38,175 nt of DNA from Acidimicrobiaceae bacterium (GTDB lineage Bacteria > Actinomycetota > Acidimicrobiia > Acidimicrobiales > RAAP-2), in contig PKXH01000067.1 in NCBI GenBank assembly GCA_003133405.1, positions 1 to 38,175 on the forward strand, read 5' to 3'. This document shows, piece after piece, positions 16,975 to 25,820 of the stretch. Numbering within the stretch: position 1 is the first letter of the stretch; each line of letters starts with the position of its first letter. The notes beneath the pieces were generated by a model. It had not been told where the DNA came from. It saw nothing but the letters and a program-made list of their open reading frames with translations, and ran no database searches. The translations under genes and the position numbers were made by a program.

Positions 16975-18474
16975 TCACCACGTCGGCCACCCCGACGCCA
17001 ATGGGCCCGGTGGTCCGTCGGGCTGGGGGAGGCCGGGGCGCGCGCCAAGTTTTTGCAGTAGGGCGCTGAAGTTCAAGCCGTAGGCGGTCGAATTCTTTCC
17101 GTTGTACTCCACGTGGCCCGCGGCCCGTTCCGGCGTGGCGGGCGGGTCCGCCCAACCCGTCTCGAGGCAGGTCTTCGCGTCGTTCAAGACGCCAATCTCG
17201 CTCGAGGGCGTGAGCGCTTCTCCGACGCGGACTTCGGGCGTGACGTTCTCCGCTACGTAGACATAGTGGCCCTTCGCCGGTCCGTCGCTCAACTGGTACG
17301 AGATGAACACGCCGCTCGGCCACTGATTGGAGTAGACGTTCTTGACAACGCCGTTGCCGAGGGCGTAGATCGGCCCCGATCCGCAGTAATCGACGCCCTG
17401 GTCGATCTCCTGGGGGACCAAAGAGGTGAGACCTCTCATTGGGTTGAGGTACCCATCGAGTGGCGTCGCGTCGACCGCTTCGTAGTAACCGCCGGTTACC
17501 TGGTCGACGGCAATGCCGCTCGCGGTTCCCCCGACGGGCATCGAGCGAGAGATGGCGAGCGAGCCATAGGGGGTGGCTGAGAAGTTGATCACGGCGCCGT
17601 TCGCGCGCTCGAGGTAGTACCCCCCTCCGTCGGCCGTGGTCGCGGCGGCGATGGCGCTCACCGGTTTGCCGAAGTACGAGCCGTGACCTTGGGTTAGCGC
17701 TGAGCCGTCAAAGGGCGCGTCAAAGTTCGTCACGCCGCCGATCGACGTGGCGATCCAGTAGCCGCCGGTGGCGGAGTCGACGGCGATGCCGACTGCCACC
17801 ACGGGGGCGGTGGCCGCGTAGTGCAGATGGCCGGCGAGCGACCCGCGAAAGGGCACGCCAAAGCTGTTGACGCCCCCATTGGCGCGAAGCACGTAGTAGC
17901 CAGCGCCGCCGGGTGCGGCGGCGATCGCGACCGCCGCCGGGAACTGCCCCCAACCGCCTTGATGAATGTGGTGTTCGCCTAAGTACGGCGCGTTGAACCC
18001 ACGGACGATGCCGCTCGACGTGACGATCCAGTACCCGCCCGTCTTGGCGTCGAGCGCGATGCCCATGGCCGTCACGCCATTGGCCAGACTGTCCGGCGCG
18101 AGCGAGCCGTAATTGGGCGCGCCGTAGGCGTCGACCACGCCGTTCGAGCGAAGGACGTAGTACCCCGGGCCGTTGGCCGTCGCCGCAATGGCGACGGCCG
18201 CGGGACTCTGGGCCGGCGGGGCGCCGGCAAATGTGGCGTTAAAGGCCGCGACCGTGGGTGACGGAGCAGGCGAGGCGCCCCCCGCCGTGCTCGGTGAGAG
18301 CCCGCCCGTCGTGAGAGCGAGCAGTACGAGAGTGAGGACGGTGGTGTAAGTACGTCCACCAGGTGACCGGACTCGGAGGCACCGTGTGGGGGGAGCGTCG
18401 CTTCCACAATCATGTGTGCAGATCGCCTCATTCCGGTCTTCACGCGGCGCCTTCTTCACCTTGAGAAGAGACAC
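16975..18474 (-). CDS. Secreted repeat protein with degenerate M23-like C-terminal domain
   Basis: About 500 residues. The start is GTG 18474, five bases after GGAGG; the frame also allows GTG 18480. A long basic N-region precedes a hydrophobic segment (TVLTLVLLALTTGGLSPS), a signal peptide or anchor. Residues about 75-345 hold roughly seven repeats alternating GYYVLRSNGVVDAYGAPNYG and GGYWIVTSSGIVRGFNAP types, common in secreted actinobacterial proteins and probably forming a propeller-like domain. The C-terminal part follows the M23 peptidase plan (GVDYCGSGPIYALGNGVV), but the zinc-binding HxxxD reads DQGVD and the terminal HxH reads HVE. It is therefore probably not an active endopeptidase and may bind peptidoglycan. 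The tail is Pro/Gly-rich. Confidence 0.82.
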   Translation of the reverse strand: MSLLKVKKAPREDRNEAICTHDCGSDAPPTRCLRVRSPGGRTYTTVLTLVLLALTTGGLSPSTAGGASPAPSPTVAAFNATFAGAPPAQSPAAVAIAATANGPGYYVLRSNGVVDAYGAPNYGSLAPDSLANGVTAMGIALDAKTGGYWIVTSSGIVRGFNAPYLGEHHIHQGGWGQFPAAVAIAAAPGGAGYYVLRANGGVNSFGVPFRGSLAGHLHYAATAPVVAVGIAVDSATGGYWIATSIGGVTNFDAPFDGSALTQGHGSYFGKPVSAIAAATTADGGGYYLERANGAVINFSATPYGSLAISRSMPVGGTASGIAVDQVTGGYYEAVDATPLDGYLNPMRGLTSLVPQEIDQGVDYCGSGPIYALGNGVVKNVYSNQWPSGVFISYQLSDGPAKGHYVYVAENVTPEVRVGEALTPSSEIGVLNDAKTCLETGWADPPATPERAAGHVEYNGKNSTAYGLNFSALLQKLGARPGLPQPDGPPGPLASGWPTW

Positions 18475-18702
18475 GACCACCTCCGTCCTTTTCGCTGCAC
18501 CACTCCGCTGCGACCAACGTAGACGCTCGAAATCGCTGGAACAGAGTATTGGGACCTCCCCGGCTTAGGCCTCGGCGGCGCCCTCATTAGTGAAGCGTCG
18601 TTATTACCCTTGTTCGAGGTGCTGAACGTTCGCTCCCACAGTGACCAAAGTTGTCGCGGGTGTCCAAGTCGCATGTGCCAGCACCGCTGGAGGATGTGAC
18701 CA

Positions 18703-19896
18703 TCAGCCGAGACCGCGCAACATCACATTCCAGTAGTAGGCCGGAAGTCCGAATCGTTTCACCAGCCACATGTCGTACCGCTCACGTTGAGTGTTGATGA
18801 AGGGGATCGTCGGGTGCGGCGTAAGGCTGTAGTCGAATTCGGCCAGCAACATCTTGCCCCGGGCGGTGGTGAACGGGCACGCGGCGTAGCCGTCGTAGTG
18901 AGCGTTCGGCTCCTTACCCGACAAGGTGGCGAGCACGTTCGCCACTACGACCGGCGCCTGGCGACGGATCGCCGCCCCGGTCTTTGACGTGGGAGCGTCA
19001 CAGACGTCGCCGAGTGAGTAGACCTCGGGATAGCGCACATGCCTCAGGCGATGTCGGTCGACGGGCACCCATCCGAAGGGGTTAAGGCCAGAAAGTTCGC
19101 TGTCTCGGACGAACTTCGGCGCACGCTGGGGTGGGGCCACGTGCAAAAAGTCGTAGCCGAGCGTTTCACGAGTTTTGCCGTTGGGACCAGCGATCTCGAA
19201 GGTCGCCTTACGCGTGTCCGGATCGACCTCGACGAGTTCGTGGGCGAAACGGGTTTGAATCCCGTAGCGCTCAACGACCTCTTCCAACACCCGCGCGAAC
19301 TCCGGAACTCCGAAGATGCCGCCGGCGCCGGTGGCGTAGGTCACCTTCATGTCGGCGAGCTTGCCGGCGCGCTTCCAGTAATCGCAGGCGAGGTAGGCGG
19401 CCTTCTGCGGGGCGCCTGGGCACTTGATCGGTGAACCGGGCGCCGCAAAGAGCGCTTCACCGCCGCGGAATCTCCGGACGAGTTCGGCGTTTTTCGGGGC
19501 CAGCGCGGCGGCGTAGTTGGAAGCAGCGAATGGCGTGGCCATCGCTTCGCTAAGACCGGGCACGACGTCCCAAGCCAGTTCGAGGCCGGGGCACAGGATT
19601 AATACGTCGTAGGTGACGCGCGCGCCCGAGGCGATCTTCACCTCATGTGCTTCAAGGTCAAATTCAACGGCGGCATCTTGAATCCACCGCACCCCTTTAG
19701 GCATGACACTCGACTCTGGCCGGCTCGTACGCGCCATGTCGCTAATTCCGCCTCCCACAAGGGTCCACAGTGGCTGATAGAAGTGAACATTGGCCGGTTC
19801 GATGAGGGCCACGTCATCCTCTCCCGCGCGACGCAGCCGTGCGGCCACGCTGATTCCCGCCGTGCCGCCCCCGATAATGACGATTCGATGGTGCAT
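18703..19896 (-). CDS. sqr: Type II sulfide:quinone oxidoreductase (SQRDL-like)
   Basis: A flavoprotein of 397 residues that oxidises sulfide and passes electrons to the quinone pool at the membrane surface. Evidence is the FAD-binding IVIIGGGTAGISVAARL at the N-terminus, the catalytic-cysteine site GSPIKCPGAPQKAAYLACDY, the second redox cysteine in DGYAACPFTTARGKMLLAEF, and PEVYSLGDVCDAPTSKTGAA near the second FAD contact. The end YYWNVMLRG matches mitochondrial-type SQR. ATG 19896 is preceded by a strong GGAGGAGGGG ribosome site, and a good promoter lies 43 bases further up. Type II enzymes often serve sulfide detoxification or persulfide formation. No persulfide dioxygenase or rhodanese is adjacent, so the downstream fate of sulfur is unclear. 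Confidence 0.93.
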   Translation of the reverse strand: MHHRIVIIGGGTAGISVAARLRRAGEDDVALIEPANVHFYQPLWTLVGGGISDMARTSRPESSVMPKGVRWIQDAAVEFDLEAHEVKIASGARVTYDVLILCPGLELAWDVVPGLSEAMATPFAASNYAAALAPKNAELVRRFRGGEALFAAPGSPIKCPGAPQKAAYLACDYWKRAGKLADMKVTYATGAGGIFGVPEFARVLEEVVERYGIQTRFAHELVEVDPDTRKATFEIAGPNGKTRETLGYDFLHVAPPQRAPKFVRDSELSGLNPFGWVPVDRHRLRHVRYPEVYSLGDVCDAPTSKTGAAIRRQAPVVVANVLATLSGKEPNAHYDGYAACPFTTARGKMLLAEFDYSLTPHPTIPFINTQRERYDMWLVKRFGLPAYYWNVMLRGLG

Positions 19897-19938
19897 CTAC
19901 TCCCCTCCTCCGCGGGTAATATATGACTAATTCGATCA

Positions 19939-19967
19939 ACATTAGGTGGATTGGTCACTGTCGTCAA
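19939..19967 (-). promoter_or_regulatory. Sigma-70-type promoter of the sulfide:quinone oxidoreductase gene
   Basis: On the minus strand TTGACG (19962-19967) and TAATGT (19939-19944) are separated by 17 bp, near-consensus spacing. Transcription would begin near 19932, giving a leader of about 36 bases that holds the GGAGGAGGGG ribosome site. No obvious regulator site was identified. Confidence 0.65.
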
Positions 19968-20345
19968 ATTGGAGAAGGCCGCCGAGACCGGTGCCACGTG
20001 CGTCCCGCCGATCCGGTCCGCCAACTTGAAATGTGCCTGACGCGTGCGGCCGAAGTGGTGCGGTGGCGTTGACATGGTCGGATTGAACCGTGAGGTTCTT
20101 CGATCAATGGTTTTCGACGTGCGGCTTCGTCCCAGGGGGCCGACGCGCTACGTCTGGCGTAACGTACCGGCAATTGCCCTTAGCGCGGAGTCTCTAAACT
20201 CGCTCGGGAAACTCCCAGAAATCGCGTTCCATGAACATGCGACGAGCCCTTCGATCCGCGACGGAGTGAGGGCCAAAAGAGCACGGTGAACGACGGCCCT
20301 GGAGCGACCGATTTTCAATGCGCACCATTTATGGCCTCGGTTTCC
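19968..20345. other. 378-bp region between the sqr promoter and the ABC exporter stop
   Basis: No supported gene; the frame at 20044-20289 lacks a ribosome site and any family signal. A small perfect hairpin, GAACC-gtga-GGTTC, lies at 20085-20098 and could weakly stop transcripts coming from the ABC operon on the minus strand. No T-run follows it. Confidence 0.4.
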
Positions 20346-22274
20346 TCAGGTCGCAACTCCGCTGAACTGACTGTTGTAGAGCGAGTAGTAGAGACCTTGA
20401 CGGCCCATGAGTTCATCGTGGTTCCCCTGTTCGACGATGCGTCCCTGGTCCATCACGATGATTGTGTCCGCGTTACGGATCGTGGAGAGCCGGTGCGCGA
20501 TGACGAAGCTGGTGCGGCCCTCTCGCAAGCGGGCCATGGCTTCTTGGATGAGCACCTCGGTACGGGTGTCCACGTTGCTGGTCGCTTCGTCGAGAATGAG
20601 GATGCTCTGGTTGGCGAGGAAGGCCCGCGCGATCGTCAGGAGCTGTCGTTGTCCAGAAGAGAGGTTGGACGCGTCCTCGTCCAGCACGGTGGCGTACCCC
20701 TCGGGTAGGGTGCGCACGAAGCCGTCGACGTGCGCGGCCTGGGCCGCGGCCACGATCTCCTCGTCGCTCGCGCCGGGTTTGCCGTAGCCGATGTTGTCGT
20801 GGATCGAGCCCGCGAACATCCAGGTGTCTTGAAGGACCATGCCGAAGGCGCCGCGCACTTCGTCACGAGTCAAGTCGCGATAGTCGACGCCGTTGAGCCA
20901 TATGTGACCCGAATCGATCTCGTAAAAGCGCACGAGCAGGTTGACAATGGTCGTCTTGCCGGCGCCGGTGGGTCCTACGATCGCCACCGTCTGACCGGGG
21001 GCCACGTCGAGGGTGAAGTCCTCGATGAGGGGCTTGTCGGGCTCGTAGCGAAAGCAGACTTTTTCCAGCTTCACGCTGGCCGCCCCGCGAGACGGTGGGC
21101 CGGCGTTGAGCGCGGGGATAAGTTCGGGGTCCTCCTCACCCGCGTCTAGGAATTCGAACACGCGCTCGGCCGAGGCGAGGCCCGATTGGAGCATGTTCAT
21201 CTGACTGGCGATCTGGGTGATGGGCATCGTGAACTGACGTGAGTACTGGATGAACGCCGTCACGGCGCCGAGGGTGAGCAGGCCGGACGCCACGCGGTAT
21301 CCCCCGAGCACCGCGATCACGACGTAGTTGATGTTGGCGATGAACTGCATCGAGGGCTGGATGATGCCCGAGAGGAACTGGGCGCGAAAGCTCGCTCGAT
21401 AGAGAAGTTTGTTTTGACGGCCGAACTCGTCGATCGTGGCCGCGCTCTGTCCGAAGACTTGCACTAATTCGTGGCCGGTGTGGGTCTCTTCGACGAGTCC
21501 GTTCAACGTGCCGGTCTGTTTCCATTGGGCGGTGAACTGAACCTGCGAGCGCCTCGCGATGAGCAGCGTGACGACGAGTGCCAGGGGGATCGTGACCGCG
21601 GCCACCGCCGCCAGCAGCGGCGAGATCCAGAACATCATGCCCATCACACCCACGATCGTGAGCACCGAAGTGATGAGCTGGCTGAGGCCCTGTTGGATCG
21701 TGGTGGTGAGGTTGTCAATGTCGTTGGTGACCCGGCTCAGGATGTCGCCGTGGGGGTGGCTGTCGAAGTAACGCAGCGGCAGTCGGCTCAACTTCGCCTC
21801 GACGTCGCGACGCATTCCCGACATCACTCGTTGGGTCAACCCGGCCATCGTGAAGCCCTGGAAGTAGCTGAAGGCGGCGCCGAGCAAGTACACGAGCGCG
21901 GCGAGCGCGAGGACTCGGCCCAAATCATTGATGTCGACACCGACCCCTGGGGTGATGTTCATTCCGGCGATCATCGACGCGATCTGGCCGTGACCGTGTT
22001 CCCTAAGTAGTTGGATCGCCTGGGCCTTGGTGGTTCCCGGCTTCAGCTCTTTGCCCACGATGCCGTTGAACAGCACGTTCATCGCGCGCCCGAGGATCTC
22101 GGGACCCGAGACCACGAACCCGACGGACGTGACGCCCAGCACCAGGGCCAACGTCAACTTGAATCGTTCGGGTCGTAGCCGGGCCAGCAGTCGGCGCAGG
22201 GTTCCTCGTAGGTCCTTGCTCTTTTGCGGCTGTTGTACTCCGCCGCGCAGTACGCTCATCGGTCCCATCGTCAT
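20346..22274 (-). CDS. ABC exporter half-transporter, canonical ATPase site partner
   Basis: A 642-residue membrane-ATPase fusion: about six membrane segments in the first 350 residues, then a nucleotide-binding domain with GPTGAGKTTIVNL (Walker A), MVLQDTWMFAGSI (Q-loop), LSSGQRQLLTIARA (signature) and ILILDEATSNVD (Walker B with the catalytic Glu). ATG 22274 overlaps the stop of the upstream exporter gene by ATGA, so the two are coupled and should form a heterodimer. An unusual insert after the first membrane segment (about 75-125) carries KELKPGTTKAQAIQLLREHG and may be an extracytoplasmic loop. The frame is open to 22328, but that part overlaps the neighbour. Related pairs (Rv1272c/Rv1273c, YheI/YheH, LmrCD) export lipids or drugs; the substrate here is unknown. 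Confidence 0.92.
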   Translation of the reverse strand: MTMGPMSVLRGGVQQPQKSKDLRGTLRRLLARLRPERFKLTLALVLGVTSVGFVVSGPEILGRAMNVLFNGIVGKELKPGTTKAQAIQLLREHGHGQIASMIAGMNITPGVGVDINDLGRVLALAALVYLLGAAFSYFQGFTMAGLTQRVMSGMRRDVEAKLSRLPLRYFDSHPHGDILSRVTNDIDNLTTTIQQGLSQLITSVLTIVGVMGMMFWISPLLAAVAAVTIPLALVVTLLIARRSQVQFTAQWKQTGTLNGLVEETHTGHELVQVFGQSAATIDEFGRQNKLLYRASFRAQFLSGIIQPSMQFIANINYVVIAVLGGYRVASGLLTLGAVTAFIQYSRQFTMPITQIASQMNMLQSGLASAERVFEFLDAGEEDPELIPALNAGPPSRGAASVKLEKVCFRYEPDKPLIEDFTLDVAPGQTVAIVGPTGAGKTTIVNLLVRFYEIDSGHIWLNGVDYRDLTRDEVRGAFGMVLQDTWMFAGSIHDNIGYGKPGASDEEIVAAAQAAHVDGFVRTLPEGYATVLDEDASNLSSGQRQLLTIARAFLANQSILILDEATSNVDTRTEVLIQEAMARLREGRTSFVIAHRLSTIRNADTIIVMDQGRIVEQGNHDELMGRQGLYYSLYNSQFSGVAT

Positions 22275-24004
22275 GGCGCGGCGCCTTCGCCCAGCTGAGA
22301 GACCACGATCTCTCGGTAGGGATCGCAACTGGTGAGAAGTTGCGCGTGCGTACCCATGCCGACGACGCGTCCGTCGTCGAGCACAATGATCCGGTCGGCG
22401 TGCATGATGGTGCTGACGCGCTGGGCCACGATGACGACGGAGGCGTCTTGGGTGCCCGCCTTGAGTGCGGCGCGCAGCCGAGCATCGGTAGTGGCATCGA
22501 GGGCGGAGAAGCAGTCGTCGAAGAGGTACACCCGCGGCTCTTTCACGAGGGCTCGGGCGATGGACAGGCGCTGGCGCTGTCCGCCCGAGACGTTGGTGCC
22601 CCCCTGGTCGATGGGGGCGTCCAACCCCCCGGGCATGGCCGCGACGAAGTCGCGCGCCTGAGCGATCTCGAGCGCGCGCCAGAGTTGCGCGTCGGTCGCG
22701 TCGGGGCGCGCGAAGCGAAGATTGCTCTCGACGCTGCCGCTAAAGAGATACGCGGCTTGGGGCACCAAACCAATCGAGCGCCAGAGCACCTCCTGCGCTT
22801 GGCTTCGTACGTCGACGTCGTTCACGATGACGTGGCCGGTCGTGGCGTCAAAGAACCGAGGAATGAGATTGAGCAGCGTGGTCTTGCCACTCCCCGTACC
22901 GCCGATAATCGCGCTCGTCTGGCCGGGTTCGAGTGTGAAGGAGAGGTCGTCGAGCACCGGCCGCTCGCTGCCCGGGTAGGCGAACGTCACCTGATCGAAG
23001 GTCACCAGGCCGGTCATCGCGCTCGGACTCACCGGGCTCGGCGGGTCGCTGACCTGCGGGACGGTATCGAGGACTTGTTTTACGCGTTCCGCGCTCGCCG
23101 CCGCGCGCGGTAAGAGGATGGCGACCATCACGGCCATCATCACCGACATCAAGATCTGCAGGATGTACGTGAGGAAGGCCGTGAGATTGCCGATTGGCAT
23201 CGAACCCTCGCTGACCAAGCGGCCGCCAAACCACACGACGGCGACGCTCGAAAGGTTGAGGATCCCCATCATGACGGGCAGCGCTAGAGCAAAGATACGA
23301 TTCACCCGAAGCGCGGTGTCGGTCAGCTCGGCGTTGGCGGTGGCGAATCGATCGGCTTCAGAGTCATTACGCACGAACGCTCGGATTACTCGAACGCCGG
23401 TGATCTGCTCGCGCAGTACCTGATTGATTCGGTCGATCTTGATCTGCATGGAGCGAAACTGCGGGATGACCCGGACCATCATGAGACCGACGAACGCACC
23501 CATCACGGGCACCGCCACTAGCAAGAGCGTTGAGAGTTGCGCGCCTTCGTGAATCGCCAGGACAATCCCGCCGACGCACATGATCGGCGCGATGACCATC
23601 ATGGTGAGCGCCATCTGCAGAAACAGCTGAATCTGTTGAATGTCGTTGGTGTTACGGGTAATGAGCGACGCGGTCCCGAATTGATTCATATCGCGCGCGG
23701 AGAACGTTTGCACGCGAGTAAAGACTGCTGCTCGGATGTCGGCGCCGGCTCCCATGGCGACTCGAGACGCCCAGTACACCGCAATTACCGCGCACACACC
23801 GACCAGCAAAGTGAGCCCCAGCATGACCTCGCCGGTACTCAAGATGTAGTGGAGGTGACCCTCCACGACGCCGTTATTGATGATGTCGGCGTTGAGATTG
23901 GGCAGGTAGAGGTTCCCCACGGTCTGGGCCACCAGCAGCGTCACGAGTATGGAAATCTGACGCGAGTAGGGACGCAGGTACGTGCGCAGCAGGCGAATCA
24001 GCAT
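22271..24004 (-). CDS. ABC exporter half-transporter with degenerate catalytic glutamate
   Basis: A 577-residue partner of the downstream exporter gene, with six predicted membrane segments (MLIRLLRTYLRPYSRQI at the start) and a nucleotide-binding domain: GGTGSGKTTLLNLIP (Walker A), LVPQAAYLFSGSV (Q-loop), NVSGGQRQRLSIARAL (signature) and VYLFDDCFSALD, where Asp stands in place of the catalytic Glu. One consensus and one degenerate ATP site is typical of heterodimeric exporters, so the substitution supports pairing rather than decay. It is the first gene of the pair. No ribosome site precedes ATG 24004; a perfect inverted repeat sits 7 bases upstream, suggesting a leaderless or tightly controlled message. 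Confidence 0.92.
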   Translation of the reverse strand: MLIRLLRTYLRPYSRQISILVTLLVAQTVGNLYLPNLNADIINNGVVEGHLHYILSTGEVMLGLTLLVGVCAVIAVYWASRVAMGAGADIRAAVFTRVQTFSARDMNQFGTASLITRNTNDIQQIQLFLQMALTMMVIAPIMCVGGIVLAIHEGAQLSTLLLVAVPVMGAFVGLMMVRVIPQFRSMQIKIDRINQVLREQITGVRVIRAFVRNDSEADRFATANAELTDTALRVNRIFALALPVMMGILNLSSVAVVWFGGRLVSEGSMPIGNLTAFLTYILQILMSVMMAVMVAILLPRAAASAERVKQVLDTVPQVSDPPSPVSPSAMTGLVTFDQVTFAYPGSERPVLDDLSFTLEPGQTSAIIGGTGSGKTTLLNLIPRFFDATTGHVIVNDVDVRSQAQEVLWRSIGLVPQAAYLFSGSVESNLRFARPDATDAQLWRALEIAQARDFVAAMPGGLDAPIDQGGTNVSGGQRQRLSIARALVKEPRVYLFDDCFSALDATTDARLRAALKAGTQDASVVIVAQRVSTIMHADRIIVLDDGRVVGMGTHAQLLTSCDPYREIVVSQLGEGAAP

Positions 24005-24011
24005 GGCGTGG

Positions 24012-24038
24012 CGATACGTCGATTCGTTTGACGTATCG
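24012..24038. promoter_or_regulatory. Perfect 9-bp inverted repeat abutting the ABC exporter start
   Basis: CGATACGTC and GACGTATCG are separated by 9 bases (gattcgttt). The element ends 7 bases from the ATG, where a ribosome site would be expected and is absent. As DNA it looks like the operator of a dimeric repressor (TetR or MarR size class). As RNA it would be a stable hairpin just before the start codon. Confidence 0.6.
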
Positions 24039-24144
24039 TGTTACTTCGGCGCCCAACAAGTTGGGAACGCGAAGGGGGAATCATTTCGGCACTTCCCACT
24101 CCTTACCGTTGCACCTCGGTGGCTCTTCAACGCGTACCCTTGAT

Positions 24145-24162
24145 GCCGCCCTAACCCGGCGG
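24145..24162. other. Small hairpin in the ABC exporter / HIT intergenic region
   Basis: CCGCC-ctaaccc-GGCGG lies in the 247 bases between the two divergent genes. It may be chance in GC-rich DNA. The rest of the intergenic region shows nothing else I can support beyond the inverted repeat next to the exporter start. Confidence 0.25.
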
Positions 24163-24251
24163 ACACTCACGGCTTTACGTACCTCCAAATCAAGTTAGCA
24201 ATTGTCGTGTGGGATTCTGTTCGATCGAACCGTGGCCCTGAGGAGTGGTAA

Positions 24252-24716
24252 ATGTTCGACTTTGACGAACTCTTCTATACAGTGACCAGCGTGGATGAGT
24301 GCATTTTCTGCGATATCGTTCTGGGCCGCGAACCATCGTGGAGGGTCTACGAGGACGAGAGCACGTACGCCTTTTTCGACATTGATCCGGTGAGCGAATA
24401 TCACACGCTGGTCGTGCCGAAGGATCATTACGCCGACATCTTTGCCATTACCGAGAAGTCGTTGCTCCAAGTGGCACGAACCATCAAGAAAGTTGTCTCG
24501 TTGTTTGAGTCGAAGATTGGCTTGCGGAACATCCAAATTGTGAACAGTTCGGGTGTCGACGCGCAACAAGACGTCTTTCATGTCCATTTTCATTTGATCC
24601 CGCGCGCGTCGGGCGACGGCCAGGACATGAGACGGAGTACTCATCCTGAGTTTCGCGAACGATTCGACGAGCTGTTGGCGCGCTTAAGTCCCGATGCCTC
24701 GAAACAATCCTCGTAA
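24252..24716 (+). CDS. HIT-family nucleotide hydrolase/transferase
   Basis: A 154-residue histidine-triad protein, probably cleaving a nucleoside monophosphoramidate or dinucleoside polyphosphate. The nucleophile motif HVHFH is at 110-114, followed by LIPR. ECIFC at 16-20 gives the two cysteines that often bind zinc in this family, and HTLVVPKDHYADI (51-63) is the conserved strand before the active site. GAGGAG lies 7 bases before ATG 24252. The C-terminal 35 residues are longer than in minimal HIT proteins and end in a charged helix. The next gene begins 33 bases after the stop, probably in the same transcript. Confidence 0.92.
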   Translation: MFDFDELFYTVTSVDECIFCDIVLGREPSWRVYEDESTYAFFDIDPVSEYHTLVVPKDHYADIFAITEKSLLQVARTIKKVVSLFESKIGLRNIQIVNSSGVDAQQDVFHVHFHLIPRASGDGQDMRRSTHPEFRERFDELLARLSPDASKQSS

Positions 24717-24749
24717 CTCGTGGCCAACAGTCTTGGTGACCGGGATCGA

Positions 24750-25475
24750 ATGACGGTGCTGGGCTGTGCGGGCTCTTCGTACGACCCCATGCTTCAGCAT
24801 CCGTGCTCGAGCTACTTACTGGAGTCCGGCGTCGGCGCACTGTTGCTCGATTGTGGTTACGGATCGTTTGATTCATATCAGGCGCTGACGCCCGAAACCC
24901 GGCTCGACGCCATTTTTGTCAGTCACGCGCACCGCGATCACGTCGCGGATCTCGAGCAGTTCATGACGACCAGCGATATATGGCGCGAAGCGCCCCGGCT
25001 CATCGCCTCAGAAGAGACGATGGCCGTCATTGTGCCAACGCCTCACATACTTCCCGCGGAGATGCTCGTTCTCATGGGCGATGCCCAGCAATTTCAGCTC
25101 GAGAATTTCATTTTGGAGTTCTCGACAACGACCCACCAGATGCCGACGCTGGCGGTCTGTGTTTCATTCGGCGCTCGCCGGGTCGTCTACAGCGGCGACA
25201 CGGGCTCATCATGGGTGTTCCCGCCACCGTTCGTTGGCGCCGACGTCGCGTTGGTCGAATGCACACTGGGCCACCGCGAACATGGGGACTCGCCGTATCA
25301 TCTAGACGCCCAGGAAATGTCCGTGCTCGCGCGTGAACTCGCCGCCAAGAGAACCGTTATCACCCACGTGCCACCAGGAGAGAGCGGGTCGCTTCGCTTG
25401 GAGAGTGCGCGGCGACACGAACCTGATCGAGAGTTCCTCCTGGCCACGACCGGCCTTACGTTGACGTTCAATTAG
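24750..25475 (+). CDS. Metallo-beta-lactamase-fold hydrolase (RNase Z-like group)
   Basis: A 241-residue metal-dependent hydrolase. MTVLGCAGSSYDP opens the fold, SSYLLESGVGALLLDCGYGS follows, and SHAHRDHVADLEQF is the HxHxDH zinc motif. VVYSGDTGSS supplies the bridging Asp, and TVITHVPPGE the last strand with a His. This plan is closest to the small RNase Z-like or arylsulfatase-like branch acting on phosphodiesters or esters. ATG 24750 fits homologues; GTG 24720 is also in frame, four bases after the HIT stop. Substrate unknown. Confidence 0.87.
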   Translation: MTVLGCAGSSYDPMLQHPCSSYLLESGVGALLLDCGYGSFDSYQALTPETRLDAIFVSHAHRDHVADLEQFMTTSDIWREAPRLIASEETMAVIVPTPHILPAEMLVLMGDAQQFQLENFILEFSTTTHQMPTLAVCVSFGARRVVYSGDTGSSWVFPPPFVGADVALVECTLGHREHGDSPYHLDAQEMSVLARELAAKRTVITHVPPGESGSLRLESARRHEPDREFLLATTGLTLTFN

Positions 25476-25480
25476 GCACG

Positions 25481-25496
25481 GGCGTCGAACGACGCC
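25481..25496 (+). terminator. Hairpin after the metallo-hydrolase gene
   Basis: GGCGTC-gaac-GACGCC, a perfect 6-bp stem with a 4-base loop, begins 6 bases after the stop codon. No T-run follows, as is common in high-GC actinobacteria. Confidence 0.55.
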
Positions 25497-25820
25497 GTAA
25501 TCTCGACCGCCCCTCAATGCATGTTGAAGATGGTCGGCTAGATCGTCGTGAACTCTTCGACGCCGGCCACGTCGCCTCCTTCGTCGTAGCGCGAAGCTCA
25601 AAAACCGCTAATCGGCATCTCGGGACAAGGAGTCAAGTGACTAATGGCCCACAACGTGCGACGTTGAAGGCGGATGGCAAAGCCTATGGCGCGCCCGACG
25701 TCTCGAGTACTGCTCAGCTCGACTCAACGCGTCTCGGCAATTCGATCGCCACTTTCATGGAGGACGGTATTCCGGTGACCTCAAGAGTGTCGGAAGGAGT
25801 CCAAGTGACATGATGTTCGG
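25497..25820. other. 324-bp region with at most a doubtful small ORF
   Basis: Between the metallo-hydrolase and the SRPBCC gene. A 98-codon plus-strand frame (25517-25813) ends just before the next gene but has no ribosome site, low hydrophobicity and no recognisable family; I do not call it. GGAAGGAG at 25793-25800 is a strong ribosome-site sequence but lies about 20 bases before ATG 25821. It would better serve the tiny frame ATGATG near 25810, which stops at once in one register. Confidence 0.35.

Noticed and set aside
25517-25813. 98-codon plus-strand frame before the SRPBCC gene
   Set aside because: No ribosome site, no recognisable motif; kept only as a doubtful note in the intergenic entry.
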